A DNA stretch of 64,000 nucleotides. Origin: Sphingomonas sp. PsM26. GTDB lineage: Bacteria; Pseudomonadota; Alphaproteobacteria; Sphingomonadales; Sphingomonadaceae. This document shows positions 63,909 through 64,000 of the stretch, piece after piece (within the stretch, counting starts at the first letter, position 1; each line of letters begins with the position of its first letter). Position numbers and translations under genes: made by a program. Under the pieces are notes generated by a model. It was not told where the DNA came from, ran no database searches, and worked only from the letters and a program-made list of their open reading frames with translations. The stretch covers positions 1 to 64,000 of the forward strand of contig JARUXA010000021.1 of assembly GCA_030433805.1 (NCBI GenBank), given 5' to 3'.

Positions 63909-64000
63909 CGCAGCACGTCCCAAGAATGCGTCGGCCGGATACAGCCCCGGTCTCGAGCCCCGCGCCCGAGCCAGGACATTTCGACACCGCTCAGTCATAC

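Overview
The window reads as a high-GC alphaproteobacterial chromosome, most likely an aerobic anoxygenic phototroph of the order Sphingomonadales. It holds a complete photosynthesis gene cluster (PGC) of about 41 kb (roughly 22.6 to 63.3 kb) built in the sphingomonad style. The reaction centre has a tetraheme PufC, and the cyclase is the O2-dependent AcsF. Acyclic-carotenoid genes crtC, crtD and crtF are present, as are ppsR and ppaA regulators. bchE, pufX, pufQ, crtB and crtI are not in the window. The taxonomic call is an inference from gene order and protein style; there is no rRNA in the window.

Left flank (1 to 22.6 kb, housekeeping): the 3' part of a giant repeat-rich autotransporter, an ABC-2 exporter, a DsbA-like thioredoxin, an M48/TPR metalloprotease, RNase E with a long structured leader, an amidase, PBP1A, release factor 2, a lipoprotein methyltransferase, a short RadC, thymidylate synthase and a cytochrome c lipoprotein.

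PGC layout: (a) minus-strand ppaA-ppsR-bchG-pucC-like-bchP-tspO-small membrane ORF; (b) divergent plus-strand bchF-N-B-H-L-M-lhaA-puhA-puhB-puhC-orf98-acsF-puhE-hemA, mostly coupled through ATGA/GTGA overlaps; (c) minus-strand superoperon bchC-X-Y-Z-pufB-A-L-M-C-DUF3422, with crtF just upstream; (d) crtD-crtC on plus; (e) minus-strand bchI-bchD-bchO-orf66; (f) a plus-strand tspO paralogue broken by an in-frame TAG; (g) a TPR membrane protein. Together these encode bacteriochlorophyll a synthesis from Mg chelation to esterification, spheroidene/spirilloxanthin-type carotenoid tailoring, the RC-LH1 core and its assembly factors, and 5-aminolevulinate synthesis. Three perfect TGT-N12-ACA PpsR-type sites lie in front of bchC, between crtF and crtD, and between bchI and tspO.

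The most unusual signal is a set of palindromic repeats that have entered bacteriochlorophyll genes. One roughly 104-bp element occurs four times, twice between genes and twice inside reading frames (bchB and bchD), where it is read in the same phase and gives nearly the same extra peptide. A second element forms the N-terminal extension of bchY. A third, a short GC hairpin in bchB, coincides with a reading-frame break: the conserved BchB C-terminus lies in another frame, and the upstream bchB frame runs without a stop into bchH.
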